A stretch of DNA of 64,000 nucleotides from an uncultured Aquimarina sp. (lineage in GTDB: Bacteria > Bacteroidota > Bacteroidia > Flavobacteriales > Flavobacteriaceae), in the NCBI GenBank assembly GCA_947489685.1, contig CANLEM010000001.1, positions 1,010,339 to 1,074,338 of the forward strand, written 5' to 3'. How positions within the stretch are numbered: position 1 is the first letter of the stretch; every line of letters starts with the position of its first letter. The position numbers and the translations under genes are program-made. Positions 35,415 to 43,952 of the stretch are shown piece by piece. The notes under the pieces are model-generated. The model was not told the origin of the DNA. It saw nothing but the letters and a program-made list of their open reading frames with translations, and made no database searches.

Positions 35415-36770
35415 ATGTCAAAAGACATTCGTATCAGAAAGGGCTTAGACATTAAGCTTGTTGGTGAAGCAGAGAAGAAAACTTCAAAAGCTACCAGAAG
35501 CAATGTTTACGCAATTAAGCCTGACGATTTTCACGGTATTGTACCAAAAGTTATTGCAAAACAGGGTACAGAAGTTAAAGCCGGCGAACCACTTTTTCAC
35601 TCTAAAACTAATGAAAAAATACTTTTTCCATCTCCGGTAAGTGGAGAAATAGTGGAAATAGTGCGTGGAGCCAAAAGAAAGATTTTAGCCTTTAAGATTC
35701 TTGGAGATAAAGAGCAGAAGTTTGCCGATTTTGGAACTAAAGACGTAAGTGCCATGAGTGGTGATGAGGTAAAAGCTCACCTATTAGCATCTGGTTGCTG
35801 GCCATTCATTAAACAACGTCCTTATGATGTGATTGCAAATCCCGATGTTGCTCCAAAAGCAATATTTATTTCTGGATATGCAACCGCGCCCTTGGCTGCA
35901 GATTATGACTATATCCTAGAGGGTAAAGAATCAGAACTTCAAGTAGCTATAGACGCACTAGGCAAGTTAACAGACGGACAAGTTCATGTTTCTGTTGGTA
36001 AAAAGGGAAATTCTCCTCTTGCTAAACTCAATAATGTAACATTACATAATGTTTCTGGGCCGCACCCGGCAGGAAATGCTAGTGTTCAAATAGCAAAAGT
36101 AGACCCTATTAATAAAGGAGAAGTTGTTTGGGTAGTAAATCCGCAAGATCTTATTATTATTGGAGAACTATTGCTTACAGGGAAATTTAATGCCGAAAGA
36201 AATGTGGCATTAGTAGGTTCTTCAGTCAAAAACCCACAATATTACACTACCAAAATAGGAGCTCAAGTATCTTCAGTGGTATACGATTCTGGAGTAAATG
36301 ATGAAGGAAATATACGAGTGATTAGTGGTGACGTATTAACCGGAGAGAATGTAAAGCCTGATGGGCATTTAGGATATTACCATAGTAGTATTTCTGTGAT
36401 TCCTGAAGGAGATGATTATGAGTTTTTTGGATGGAACAAGCCTATTTTTAATAAAATATCACCATCAAGAGCACTTACGTTTTCTTGGTTATTTCCTAAT
36501 AAAAAATATAGCCTCAATACCAATACAAATGGGGAGCACAGAGCTTTTGTGGTTACAGGAAACTATGAGAGTGTATTTCCTTTTGATATTTACCCATTAC
36601 AATTGCTTAAAGCATGTGCGGTAAACGATTTGGATGCTATGGAGCAGTTGGGAATGTATGAAATTGCTCCCGAAGATTTTGCCCTTACAGAATTTATATG
36701 TGTGTCTAAACAACCACATCAACAAATTATACGAGAAGGGTTAGACTTAATGTTAAAAGAAATAGGATAG
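35415..36770 (+). CDS. nqrA: Na+-translocating NADH:quinone reductase subunit A
   Basis: NqrA is the large peripheral subunit of the sodium-pumping NQR complex, which oxidises NADH, reduces quinone and exports Na+. The 451-residue protein matches the family length. It has the N-terminal IRIRKGLDIKLVGEAEKK, the biotinyl/barrel-sandwich region KQGTEVKAGEPLFHSKT, FIKQRPYDVIANP, VSGPHPAGNASVQIAKVDPI and the C-terminal DLDAMEQLGMYEIAPEDFAL with CVSKQPHQQIIREGLDLM. It is the first gene of nqrABCDEF, with a Bacteroidota-type promoter 36-67 nt upstream. Confidence 0.98.
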   Translation: MSKDIRIRKGLDIKLVGEAEKKTSKATRSNVYAIKPDDFHGIVPKVIAKQGTEVKAGEPLFHSKTNEKILFPSPVSGEIVEIVRGAKRKILAFKILGDKEQKFADFGTKDVSAMSGDEVKAHLLASGCWPFIKQRPYDVIANPDVAPKAIFISGYATAPLAADYDYILEGKESELQVAIDALGKLTDGQVHVSVGKKGNSPLAKLNNVTLHNVSGPHPAGNASVQIAKVDPINKGEVVWVVNPQDLIIIGELLLTGKFNAERNVALVGSSVKNPQYYTTKIGAQVSSVVYDSGVNDEGNIRVISGDVLTGENVKPDGHLGYYHSSISVIPEGDDYEFFGWNKPIFNKISPSRALTFSWLFPNKKYSLNTNTNGEHRAFVVTGNYESVFPFDIYPLQLLKACAVNDLDAMEQLGMYEIAPEDFALTEFICVSKQPHQQIIREGLDLMLKEIG

Positions 36771-36774
36771 TGCT

Positions 36775-38001
36775 ATGGGATTAAAAGATAAATTACATAA
36801 ACTAAAACTTAAGTATAAAGGTAAAAAGATGGCCCCTGCCTTTAACGCCATCCATACATTTTTGTATTTACCTAACGAAACAACACATTCTGGTGCTCAT
36901 GTTCGAGGAGCAGATGATCTAAAACGTACGATGAATACAGTAATCATGGCATTATTGCCATGTTTAATATTCGGTATGTTTAATGCAGGATATCAACATA
37001 ATCTTGCAGAAGGAGAAATAGAAGCCGTTGCCAATGGTTTTTTTAGTGCTGGATTCTGGACTTTGGATAATCTTACTATTGGATTATGGAAAGTATTACC
37101 ACTAGTGATCATCTCATATGGAGTTGGACTTGGTGTTGAATTTTTATTCGCAGTAATCAAAGGACACGAAGTAGAAGAAGGATATCTGGTTACAGGGATG
37201 TTAGTTCCTCTTATTGTACCTATCGATACGCCACTATGGATGCTGGCTGTAGCGGTAATTTTTGGAGTAGTAATTGGTAAAGAAGTTTTTGGAGGAACAG
37301 GGATGAATATCCTTAATCCTGCATTAACCATTAGAGCATTCTTGTTCTTTGCATATCCTACTTGGATGTCTGGAGATAAAGTATGGGTTCATGGTGCAGT
37401 AGAAAGAGCTAATGAAATTGCAGATGGAGCAAAATTGGATGCCATATCAGGAGAAACAGTATTAGGAGCTTTGGCTCAAGGAAAAGAACTTTCATTTTCA
37501 GTTTCTGATATGTTCTTAGGATTTATACCCGGTTCTGTTGGTGAAACCTCGGCTTTATTGATTCTATTAGGAGGATTGTTTTTGATCTTTACCAAAATAG
37601 GAAGCTGGAGAATTATGTTAAGCGCTACTCTTGGAGCATTAGCAATGGGATTAATCTTTAACGGTGTAGTTAGTGCAGAATGGATTAGCTCAGGAAGCAA
37701 GTTCTATAGTTTAATGAGTACAGAGTTTTGGCATCATTTAATTATTGGTGGTTTTGCATTTGGAGTAGTGTTTATGGCTACAGATCCAGTAACGGCATCG
37801 CAGACCAATAAAGGAAAATGGATTTACGGTTTCTTTATAGGATTTATCTCAATATTGATCAGAGTATTTAACCCTGCATATCCAGAAGGAGTAATGCTGG
37901 CCATTTTGTTAATGAATGTATTTGCTCCTACTATTGATCATTATGTGGTTCAAGGAAATATCAAGAAAAGAATGAAACGTCTAAAATTAAAAACTGCTTA
38001 G
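36775..38001 (+). CDS. nqrB: Na+-translocating NADH:quinone reductase subunit B
   Basis: NqrB is a 10-helix membrane subunit carrying covalent FMN and riboflavin. The 408-residue protein has the conserved GADDLKRTMNTVIMALLPC, VGLGVEFLFAVIKGHEVEEG, GKEVFGGTGMNILNPALTIR and a flavinylation motif SGET (Thr228) where most NqrB have SGAT. ApbE is expected to attach FMN to this threonine. It begins 4 nt after nqrA. Confidence 0.98.
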   Translation: MGLKDKLHKLKLKYKGKKMAPAFNAIHTFLYLPNETTHSGAHVRGADDLKRTMNTVIMALLPCLIFGMFNAGYQHNLAEGEIEAVANGFFSAGFWTLDNLTIGLWKVLPLVIISYGVGLGVEFLFAVIKGHEVEEGYLVTGMLVPLIVPIDTPLWMLAVAVIFGVVIGKEVFGGTGMNILNPALTIRAFLFFAYPTWMSGDKVWVHGAVERANEIADGAKLDAISGETVLGALAQGKELSFSVSDMFLGFIPGSVGETSALLILLGGLFLIFTKIGSWRIMLSATLGALAMGLIFNGVVSAEWISSGSKFYSLMSTEFWHHLIIGGFAFGVVFMATDPVTASQTNKGKWIYGFFIGFISILIRVFNPAYPEGVMLAILLMNVFAPTIDHYVVQGNIKKRMKRLKLKTA

Positions 38002-38003
38002 TA

Positions 38004-38762
38004 ATGGCGATTAATACAGATAAAAATTCATATACAATTATTTTTGCCATAGCAATGGTAATTGTAGTAGGTACCTTGTTGGCAGGTATATCTTCGGTTC
38101 TAAAACCTAACATTACCGCCAATAAAATAACAGAAAAGCAACAAAATATATTGTTTGCCATGGGTATTTCGGATAGCGAGGACCCTAACGAGTTTGTACC
38201 CGCTGAGAAAGCTCAAGAGTTATTTGATAAATATGTTGGTGATGATAATCAATATATAATAACAGGAAGTACTGCTACGCAAACTACAGATGCATTTGCT
38301 ATAGAAGTTAAGAAAGAAAATGATAAAGTAAAACAAGATCCTAACTATCAAAGAAAACTACCTCTTTTTATAGGTAAAAAAGATGGAGAAGAATTCTATG
38401 TAGTACCCATGAGAGGTAATGGCCTTTGGGATGCGATCTGGGGATACGTTTCTTTGGATAAAGAATTTAAAACGGTTAAAGGAGCATTTTTTGATCATAA
38501 AGGAGAAACTCCAGGATTAGGAGCCAATATCAAAGAAGCTTATTTTAGAGATGATTTTATAGGAGAAAGCATTTTAGATGCTTCAGGAAACTATAAAGGA
38601 ATTACTGTAAAGAAAGGTAATGCAGATCCAAAGAATGTTGACAAAACTGATAATGAAGTAGATGCAATGGCCGGAGCAACAATTACCGGAGATGGTGTTA
38701 CAGCAATGGTAAAGAAGGGGATAAAGATGTATCAACCTTATTTCGAAACTTTAAAAAAATAA
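38004..38762 (+). CDS. nqrC: Na+-translocating NADH:quinone reductase subunit C
   Basis: NqrC has one N-terminal membrane helix (residues 10-31) and a soluble periplasmic-side domain carrying covalent FMN. The 252-residue protein ends with the flavinylation motif DAMAGATITGDGVTAMV, in which Thr226 is the expected attachment site. The redox domain includes NGLWDAIWGYVSLDKEFKTV and GETPGLGANI. It starts 2 nt after nqrB. Confidence 0.97.
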   Translation: MAINTDKNSYTIIFAIAMVIVVGTLLAGISSVLKPNITANKITEKQQNILFAMGISDSEDPNEFVPAEKAQELFDKYVGDDNQYIITGSTATQTTDAFAIEVKKENDKVKQDPNYQRKLPLFIGKKDGEEFYVVPMRGNGLWDAIWGYVSLDKEFKTVKGAFFDHKGETPGLGANIKEAYFRDDFIGESILDASGNYKGITVKKGNADPKNVDKTDNEVDAMAGATITGDGVTAMVKKGIKMYQPYFETLKK

Positions 38763-38765
38763 CAA

Positions 38766-39458
38766 ATGGCTGAAGTAACAGAAGAAAAAGTTAAAGTAAA
38801 AGAGCCTAAAGAACCTTTGTTTTCGAAGAAAAACAAGAAATTACTAACAGATCCTCTAGCCGATAATAATCCGATTACCATACAGGTATTAGGTATTTGT
38901 TCTGCATTGGCAATTACAGCTCAGTTAAAGCCGTCAATTGTTATGGCAATTTCAGTAATTTTTGTACTAGGGATTGGTAATGTGGTGATCTCTTTGATGA
39001 GAAACATCATACCTTCTAAAATTAGAATTATCGTACAATTAGTAGTAGTAGCTGCTTTAGTAATTGTAGTAGATCAGGTGCTTAAAGCATTTGCTTATAC
39101 ATTGAGTAAAGAACTTTCGGTATTTATTGGTCTAATTATAACCAACTGTATTATTATGGGACGTTTTGAAGCATTTGCTTTAGGTAATGGCCCATGGAAA
39201 TCATTCTTAGATGGTATCGGTAACGCTGCTGGATATGGTGTTTTATTGATCATTGTGGCTTTCTTTAGAGAACTATTAGGATCAGGAACATTATTTGGAA
39301 TTAAAGTATTGGGAGATCCAATCGAGAAAACTGGATTGTATGCGTACGGATATGAAAATAATGGTTTTATGGTATTAGCACCAATGGCTTTGATTACTGT
39401 TGGGATTATTATCTGGATTCAGAGAAGTAGAAATAAAGCACTAATCGAAGATCACTAG
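38766..39458 (+). CDS. nqrD: Na+-translocating NADH:quinone reductase subunit D
   Basis: NqrD is a six-helix membrane subunit related to NqrE and to Rnf subunits. The 230-residue protein has a charged N-terminal extension of about 25 residues ([20 protein letters not shown]) before the first helix. The cysteines in [10 protein letters not shown] and [15 protein letters not shown] correspond to residues that help to hold the intramembrane iron centre between NqrD and Nqr[17 protein letters not shown] [17 protein letters not shown] is also present. It starts 3 nt after nqrC. Confidence 0.97.
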   Translation: MAEVTEEKVKVKEPKEPLFSKKNKKLLTDPLADNNPITIQVLGICSALAITAQLKPSIVMAISVIFVLGIGNVVISLMRNIIPSKIRIIVQLVVVAALVIVVDQVLKAFAYTLSKELSVFIGLIITNCIIMGRFEAFALGNGPWKSFLDGIGNAAGYGVLLIIVAFFRELLGSGTLFGIKVLGDPIEKTGLYAYGYENNGFMVLAPMALITVGIIIWIQRSRNKALIEDH

Positions 39459-39520
39459 AAAAGTTCACAGTTTTGAGTTGAAAGTGTATATTTTCAACCA
39501 AGACTAAAAACGTATAAAAA

Positions 39521-40237
39521 ATGGAATATTTAGAATTATTTTTAAAATCAATCTTTATAGATAACATGGTATTCGCATTCTTTTTAGGGATGTGTTCATA
39601 CCTTGCTGTATCTAAAAAGGTGTCGACAGCTGTTGGTCTTGGAGCGGCAGTTATATTCGTTTTGGCAATTACAGTACCGTTAAACTTTTTGTTAGACAAA
39701 TATATCTTACGAGAAGGAGCTTTGGTATGGTTAGGACCAGAATATGCTGATTATGATTTGAGTTTCTTAACATTTATTTTATTTATTGCTACCATTGCAA
39801 CAATGGTACAATTGGTTGAGATAATTGTAGAGAAGTTTTCTCCTTCATTATATAACTCATTAGGTATTTTCTTACCGTTAATAGCAGTAAACTGTGCAAT
39901 CCTAGGAGGGTCATTGTTTATGCAACAGAAAGAATTCGCTACCATTTCTCATGCTGCAGTATATGGTATTGGTTCAGGAATCGGATGGTTCTTGGCAATT
40001 CTTGCAATTGCGGCTATTAGAGAAAAAATACGATACTCTAATGTACCAGCTCCATTAAGAGGTTTAGGAATAACATTTATTCTTACAGGATTAATGGCTA
40101 TTGGTTTTATGAGTTTTGGAGGTATGCTGACCGGTGGTGATGAGGAAGAGAGTAAAGAACCTAAAGCGGTTCAAGTTGAAAAAGAAGAGACTACAAAAGA
40201 AGTAGCCGAAAATACTAACGTTACAATACTTAAATAA
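39521..40237 (+). CDS. nqrE: Na+-translocating NADH:quinone reductase subunit E
   Basis: NqrE pairs with NqrD in the membrane. The 238-residue protein has the six-helix core with cysteines in [15 protein letters not shown] and [14 protein letters not shown], the iron-centre positions. It also has an acidic/basic C-terminal tail of about 40 residues (from [20 protein letters not shown]) that is longer than in Vibrio NqrE. A 62-nt gap separates it from nqrD, the largest in the operon, and holds a weak GTTGAAA/TTTCAAC stem (39477-39498). Confidence 0.97.
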   Translation: MEYLELFLKSIFIDNMVFAFFLGMCSYLAVSKKVSTAVGLGAAVIFVLAITVPLNFLLDKYILREGALVWLGPEYADYDLSFLTFILFIATIATMVQLVEIIVEKFSPSLYNSLGIFLPLIAVNCAILGGSLFMQQKEFATISHAAVYGIGSGIGWFLAILAIAAIREKIRYSNVPAPLRGLGITFILTGLMAIGFMSFGGMLTGGDEEESKEPKAVQVEKEETTKEVAENTNVTILK

Positions 40238-40238
40238 C

Positions 40239-41546
40239 ATGATATTTTTAGCATCAACACTGGGAACAATTGTTATCACCATTATTTCGTTTTTGGTTTT
40301 AACCTTAGTTTTAGTAGGGATTTTATTATTTGCAAAAGATAAATTATTACCATCTGGACCCGTTAAGATTACTATTAATGGCGAAAAAGAGATAGAAGTA
40401 GCCTCAGGAGGAACATTACTATCTACGTTGGGTAATGAAAAGATATTTTTACCATCTGCTTGTGGTGGTGGTGGAACCTGTATACAATGTGAGTGCCATG
40501 TACTCGAAGGAGGAGGAGAAGCATTGCCAACAGAAACACCTCACTTTTCTCGTAAAGAGTTACAACATGGAGCACGATTGGCCTGCCAGGTAAAGGTAAA
40601 GCAAGATATGAATATCGAGGTTCCTGAAGAGGTATTCGGAATCAAGAAATGGGAAGCTGAGGTTGTACGTAACTATAATGTAGCTTCTTTCATTAAAGAA
40701 TTTGTAGTACGTATTCCAGAGGATATGGGATATAAAGCTGGTGGATATATCCAAATCGAAATCCCACAATGTGAGATTAAATATTCGGATATTGATATTA
40801 CAGCACACCCAGAAGAACATGATACTCCTGATAAGTTTCAGGCAGAATGGGATAAGTTTGGTTTATGGCCTTTAGTAATGAAGAATAACGATACGGTAGA
40901 ACGAGCATATTCTATGGCTTCTTACCCTGCAGAAGGACGAGAGATCATGCTTAATGTGCGTATTGCTACTCCGCCATGGGATAGAGCAAAAAATGGATGG
41001 ATGGATGTTAACCCTGGTGTTGCTTCATCATATATTTTTGCGCAAAAACCAGGAGATAAAGTAGTGATTTCAGGACCTTATGGTGAGTTCTTTATTAATG
41101 AATCAGAAGCCGAGATGTTATATGTAGGTGGAGGAGCTGGTATGGCGCCAATGCGTTCACACTTATACCACTTATTCAAAACATTACAGACGGGTCGAAA
41201 GGTTACGTATTGGTACGGTGGTCGTTCTAAGAGAGAATTGTTCTACTTAGATCATTTCTATGATCTAGAGAAAAACTTCCCTAACTTCAAATTTTATCTT
41301 GCACTTTCTGAGCCACTAGAAGAAGATAACTGGAAGGTGAAAGAAAATATTGATGCCGAAGGTGATGGTTTTGTTGGATTTATACATAATTGTGTAATCG
41401 ATAATTATTTGAATCACCACGAATCTCCAGAAGATATAGAATTATATTTCTGTGGTCCTCCTTTAATGAACAAGGCTGTTCAAAAAATGGGAGAAGATTT
41501 CGGAATTCCTGATGAGAACATCAGATTTGATGACTTTGGTGGATAG
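40239..41546 (+). CDS. nqrF: Na+-translocating NADH:quinone reductase subunit F
   Basis: NqrF is the NADH-oxidising subunit. The 435-residue protein has one N-terminal helix, then a plant-type ferredoxin domain with cysteines 75, 81, 84 and 116 (LPSACGGGGTCIQCECHV and RLACQVKV). An FAD/NADH reductase module follows (ERAYSMASYPAEGREIMLNV, VGGGAGMAPMRSHLYHLF, YFCGPPLMNKAV). It begins 1 nt after nqrE and is followed by a strong terminator. Confidence 0.98.
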   Translation: MIFLASTLGTIVITIISFLVLTLVLVGILLFAKDKLLPSGPVKITINGEKEIEVASGGTLLSTLGNEKIFLPSACGGGGTCIQCECHVLEGGGEALPTETPHFSRKELQHGARLACQVKVKQDMNIEVPEEVFGIKKWEAEVVRNYNVASFIKEFVVRIPEDMGYKAGGYIQIEIPQCEIKYSDIDITAHPEEHDTPDKFQAEWDKFGLWPLVMKNNDTVERAYSMASYPAEGREIMLNVRIATPPWDRAKNGWMDVNPGVASSYIFAQKPGDKVVISGPYGEFFINESEAEMLYVGGGAGMAPMRSHLYHLFKTLQTGRKVTYWYGGRSKRELFYLDHFYDLEKNFPNFKFYLALSEPLEEDNWKVKENIDAEGDGFVGFIHNCVIDNYLNHHESPEDIELYFCGPPLMNKAVQKMGEDFGIPDENIRFDDFGG

Positions 41547-41572
41547 ACTTAACTATCTTTCATGTATATAAT

Positions 41573-41608
41573 AAAAACCGATACAGATTAATTTGTATCG
41601 GTTTTTTT
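41573..41608 (+). terminator. Terminator of the nqr operon
   Basis: A 13-bp perfect stem AAAAACCGATACA/TGTATCGGTTTTT with an 8-nt loop and a T run, 27 nt after the nqrF stop codon. Confidence 0.93.
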
Positions 41609-41631
41609 ATTTTTGAATATAAATTAATCAT

Positions 41632-42510
41632 ATGAAGAAGTATGTTTTTTTCTCTGCTACAATTGTCGTATTGATAATTCTATTAAAAAATACAATCATT
41701 AACCATAAGATTGTGCAGCCTGTAAAAGGTGTATTTTCTAGTGGTATACATACACCTAATTATATCAATCAAGAAGGAGATTCGATTTCGACCAGAGTGA
41801 TGGTGCCCGAAGGCTATAAAAGAGTTGTATATAAACAAGGTTCATTTCAAGAATATCTTCGTCATTATCAATTAAAGCCTTACGGAAGCAAAATCATTAA
41901 TTATGATGATAGCGAATATTTTGCGCAAAACTGGCATGAAGCCATCCTACAAGTTCCGGTTCCCAAAAACGGATTGCAACAATGTGCTGATGCGTTGATG
42001 AGGGTACGATCCGAATATCTTTGGGATCAGCATCGAAAAGATGAAATTGGATTTAATTTCACTTCAGGTCATTATTGTTCGTGGACCAAATATGCCCAGG
42101 GATACCGACCAAAAATCAAAGGTAATAAAGTAACCTTTCATAAAACAGCATCTCCAAATACTTCTAAATCTAACTTTTATAAATACTTGAATTTAATTTA
42201 TACCTATGCAGGTACTTTATCGATGCATACAGAACTTGAAAAAATAGCGGTAAAAGATATAAGAATAGGAGATATGCTTGTTAAACCTGGTTCTCCCGGG
42301 CATATAGAAATTATCGTTGACGAAATTGTTAATGATCAAGGTAACAAAATGTACTTATTGGCTCAAGGCAATACCCCAGCACAAAGTGTCTGTTTGCTTA
42401 AAAACTTTGAAAATACTTCAATTTCTCCCTGGTATAGTTTTGATGAGAATACAGCAGTAGATACGCCAAGTTACTATTTTGACAAAGCTAGATTTATACG
42501 GTTTAAATAA
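41632..42510 (+). CDS. DUF4846 protein, probable envelope-anchored
   Basis: The 292-residue protein has one N-terminal hydrophobic helix (residues 4-22), then a globular domain I assign to DUF4846. Family features are RVMVPEGYKRVVYKQGSFQE, YLRHYQLKPYGSKI, VPKNGLQQCADALMRVRSEY and SPGHIEIIVDEI, with a late AQGNTPAQSVCLLKN. A conserved cysteine (HYCSWT) and histidine (GHIEII) recall NlpC-like hydrolases, but the reaction is unknown. It sits between nqrF and the apbE pair, separated from nqr by a terminator. Confidence 0.85.
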   Translation: MKKYVFFSATIVVLIILLKNTIINHKIVQPVKGVFSSGIHTPNYINQEGDSISTRVMVPEGYKRVVYKQGSFQEYLRHYQLKPYGSKIINYDDSEYFAQNWHEAILQVPVPKNGLQQCADALMRVRSEYLWDQHRKDEIGFNFTSGHYCSWTKYAQGYRPKIKGNKVTFHKTASPNTSKSNFYKYLNLIYTYAGTLSMHTELEKIAVKDIRIGDMLVKPGSPGHIEIIVDEIVNDQGNKMYLLAQGNTPAQSVCLLKNFENTSISPWYSFDENTAVDTPSYYFDKARFIRFK

Positions 42511-42546
42511 TTTAATACACGGGATTAAATTCTTTAATTAGAGTGT

Positions 42547-42554
42547 TATCTTTG
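42547..42554 (+). promoter_or_regulatory. -7 box almost abutting a start codon (TATCTTTG)
   Basis: TATCTTTG matches TAnnTTTG and ends only 7 nt before the ATG at 42562. Transcription would begin next to or at the start codon, giving an almost leaderless mRNA. Confidence 0.5.
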
Positions 42555-42561
42555 CACCGCT

Positions 42562-42939
42562 ATGACAAGGATACTTAATAAACAAGAACTACATAATCTA
42601 GCAATGAATATTGTTGGAGAGGAATTAGAGAAAAAAGGATTCGAATTTATTGCGATCAATAGTAAATTGGGGAAACATCCGCAATTTGTGTGTATTGATA
42701 AATCAAATCAACGCTATTTTGTATTGGTCAAAGCCATTTCGTATCCCGATAATCCACATAACTATGATGTGATCTGGATGGAAGCTTTTAAAAAACATGC
42801 TATAGAGCAAGAGGCAAAGGTGTTTTATGCTGGAGTTGGTTTGCAAAATGCCAAAAATCCTAATAAACCTGTGTTTTTAAATGAAGAATATATATTAGAA
42901 TACGCCGGTTTACAACCTATAGAAACACATTTAAACTAA
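42562..42939 (+). CDS. Small conserved protein linked to nqr and apbE
   Basis: The 125-residue soluble protein (for example LHNLAMNIVGEELEKKGFEF and KHPQFVCIDKSNQRYFVLVK) has a mixed alpha/beta pattern that recalls small nuclease-like or Holliday-junction-resolvase-like folds, but no catalytic residues stand out. Members next to nqr genes are often labelled as NqrF-related in databases; the sequence here has no ferredoxin or flavin motif, so I would not use that name. The stop codon overlaps the apbE start by 1 nt (TAATG), so the two are translationally coupled. Confidence 0.85.
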   Translation: MTRILNKQELHNLAMNIVGEELEKKGFEFIAINSKLGKHPQFVCIDKSNQRYFVLVKAISYPDNPHNYDVIWMEAFKKHAIEQEAKVFYAGVGLQNAKNPNKPVFLNEEYILEYAGLQPIETHLN

Positions 42940-43940
42940 TGCGTATGATCAGGAATGCAGTATTTTTAGTAGTATTGGGACTGTTGTTTTCATGCAAAGA
43001 AACATCAGAGGTGCATCTCAACTATGCTACTGGAGAAGCTTTCGGAACAACGTTTACGGCTCAATTTATTGATAATAAGGAGTTAGATTTTTCAAAATCA
43101 TATGATAGCTTGATCAATGTAATCAATGTTTCTATGTCTACATATATCAAAGATTCTGATATATCTAAAATAAATAGGGGGGACACTTCGATTGCCGTGG
43201 ATCAGCATTTCAAAAATGTATTTGCTGCAGCCAAGAGAATTTATAGAGAGACAGAAGGTTCTTTTGATCCTACTATTGGTGTTTTGGTAAATGCATGGGA
43301 TTTTGGTCCAAAAGGAAAAGTTGTAGCGTTAGATAGCCTTAAAATAGATAGTTTACTAATTTCAGTAGGATTGGATAAAGTAAGATTAAGCGGTGATAAA
43401 ATTATAAAAACGCATACTAATACATTTATTGATTTTAATGCATTAGCCAAAGGGTATGCCGTAGACGTATTTACAGAGTTTTTAGAACATAAAGGATATA
43501 CAAATTATCTAGTTGAAATTGGGGGCGAAATACGAGGTAAAGGAAGTAATCTGTTAAAACAAAAACCTTGGCGAATAGGTATAGAAGATCCTAATTTTGA
43601 TGACACACAATCTTATAGTAAAGTTGTATTGTTACAAAATCAAGCTATGGCGACCTCTGGGAGCTATCGTAAGTTTAAACTAGATGAAAACGGAAATCGC
43701 TATGCCCATATCATAGATACCCAAACAGGATACCCTCACAAATCCAATTTGTTAAGCGTATCGATTCTTGCCAATAGTTGTATGGATGCTGATGCGTATG
43801 CCACCGCTCTAATGTCTATGGGACTAGATAAATCTAAGCAGTTTTTAGAAACTCACCCCAAATTAAAAGCATTTTTTATTTATGAAGACGAAAACAAGGA
43901 GTTAAAAACCCTTGCTATTAATGGATTTCCGGAGGGTTAG
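42939..43940 (+). CDS. apbE: FAD:protein FMN transferase (ApbE), lipoprotein
   Basis: ApbE attaches FMN to a threonine of target proteins; here the obvious targets are NqrB and NqrC. The 333-residue protein starts with a lipoprotein signal peptide (VLGLLFSCKETS, Cys19), so it acts outside the cytoplasmic membrane. Motifs are YATGEAFGTTFTAQF, SFDPTIGVLVNAWDFGP, DFNALAKGYAVD, YLVEIGGEIRGKG, ATSGSYRKF, HIIDTQTGYP and SCMDADAYATALMSMG, the last holding the metal-binding aspartate. Confidence 0.97.
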   Translation: MRMIRNAVFLVVLGLLFSCKETSEVHLNYATGEAFGTTFTAQFIDNKELDFSKSYDSLINVINVSMSTYIKDSDISKINRGDTSIAVDQHFKNVFAAAKRIYRETEGSFDPTIGVLVNAWDFGPKGKVVALDSLKIDSLLISVGLDKVRLSGDKIIKTHTNTFIDFNALAKGYAVDVFTEFLEHKGYTNYLVEIGGEIRGKGSNLLKQKPWRIGIEDPNFDDTQSYSKVVLLQNQAMATSGSYRKFKLDENGNRYAHIIDTQTGYPHKSNLLSVSILANSCMDADAYATALMSMGLDKSKQFLETHPKLKAFFIYEDENKELKTLAINGFPEG

Positions 43941-43952
43941 GAGTATGTTTTG

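Noticed and set aside
42562..42939. Naming the small protein as an NqrF subunit
   Set aside because: It has no ferredoxin cysteines and no FAD or NADH motif; a true NqrF is at 40239-41546.
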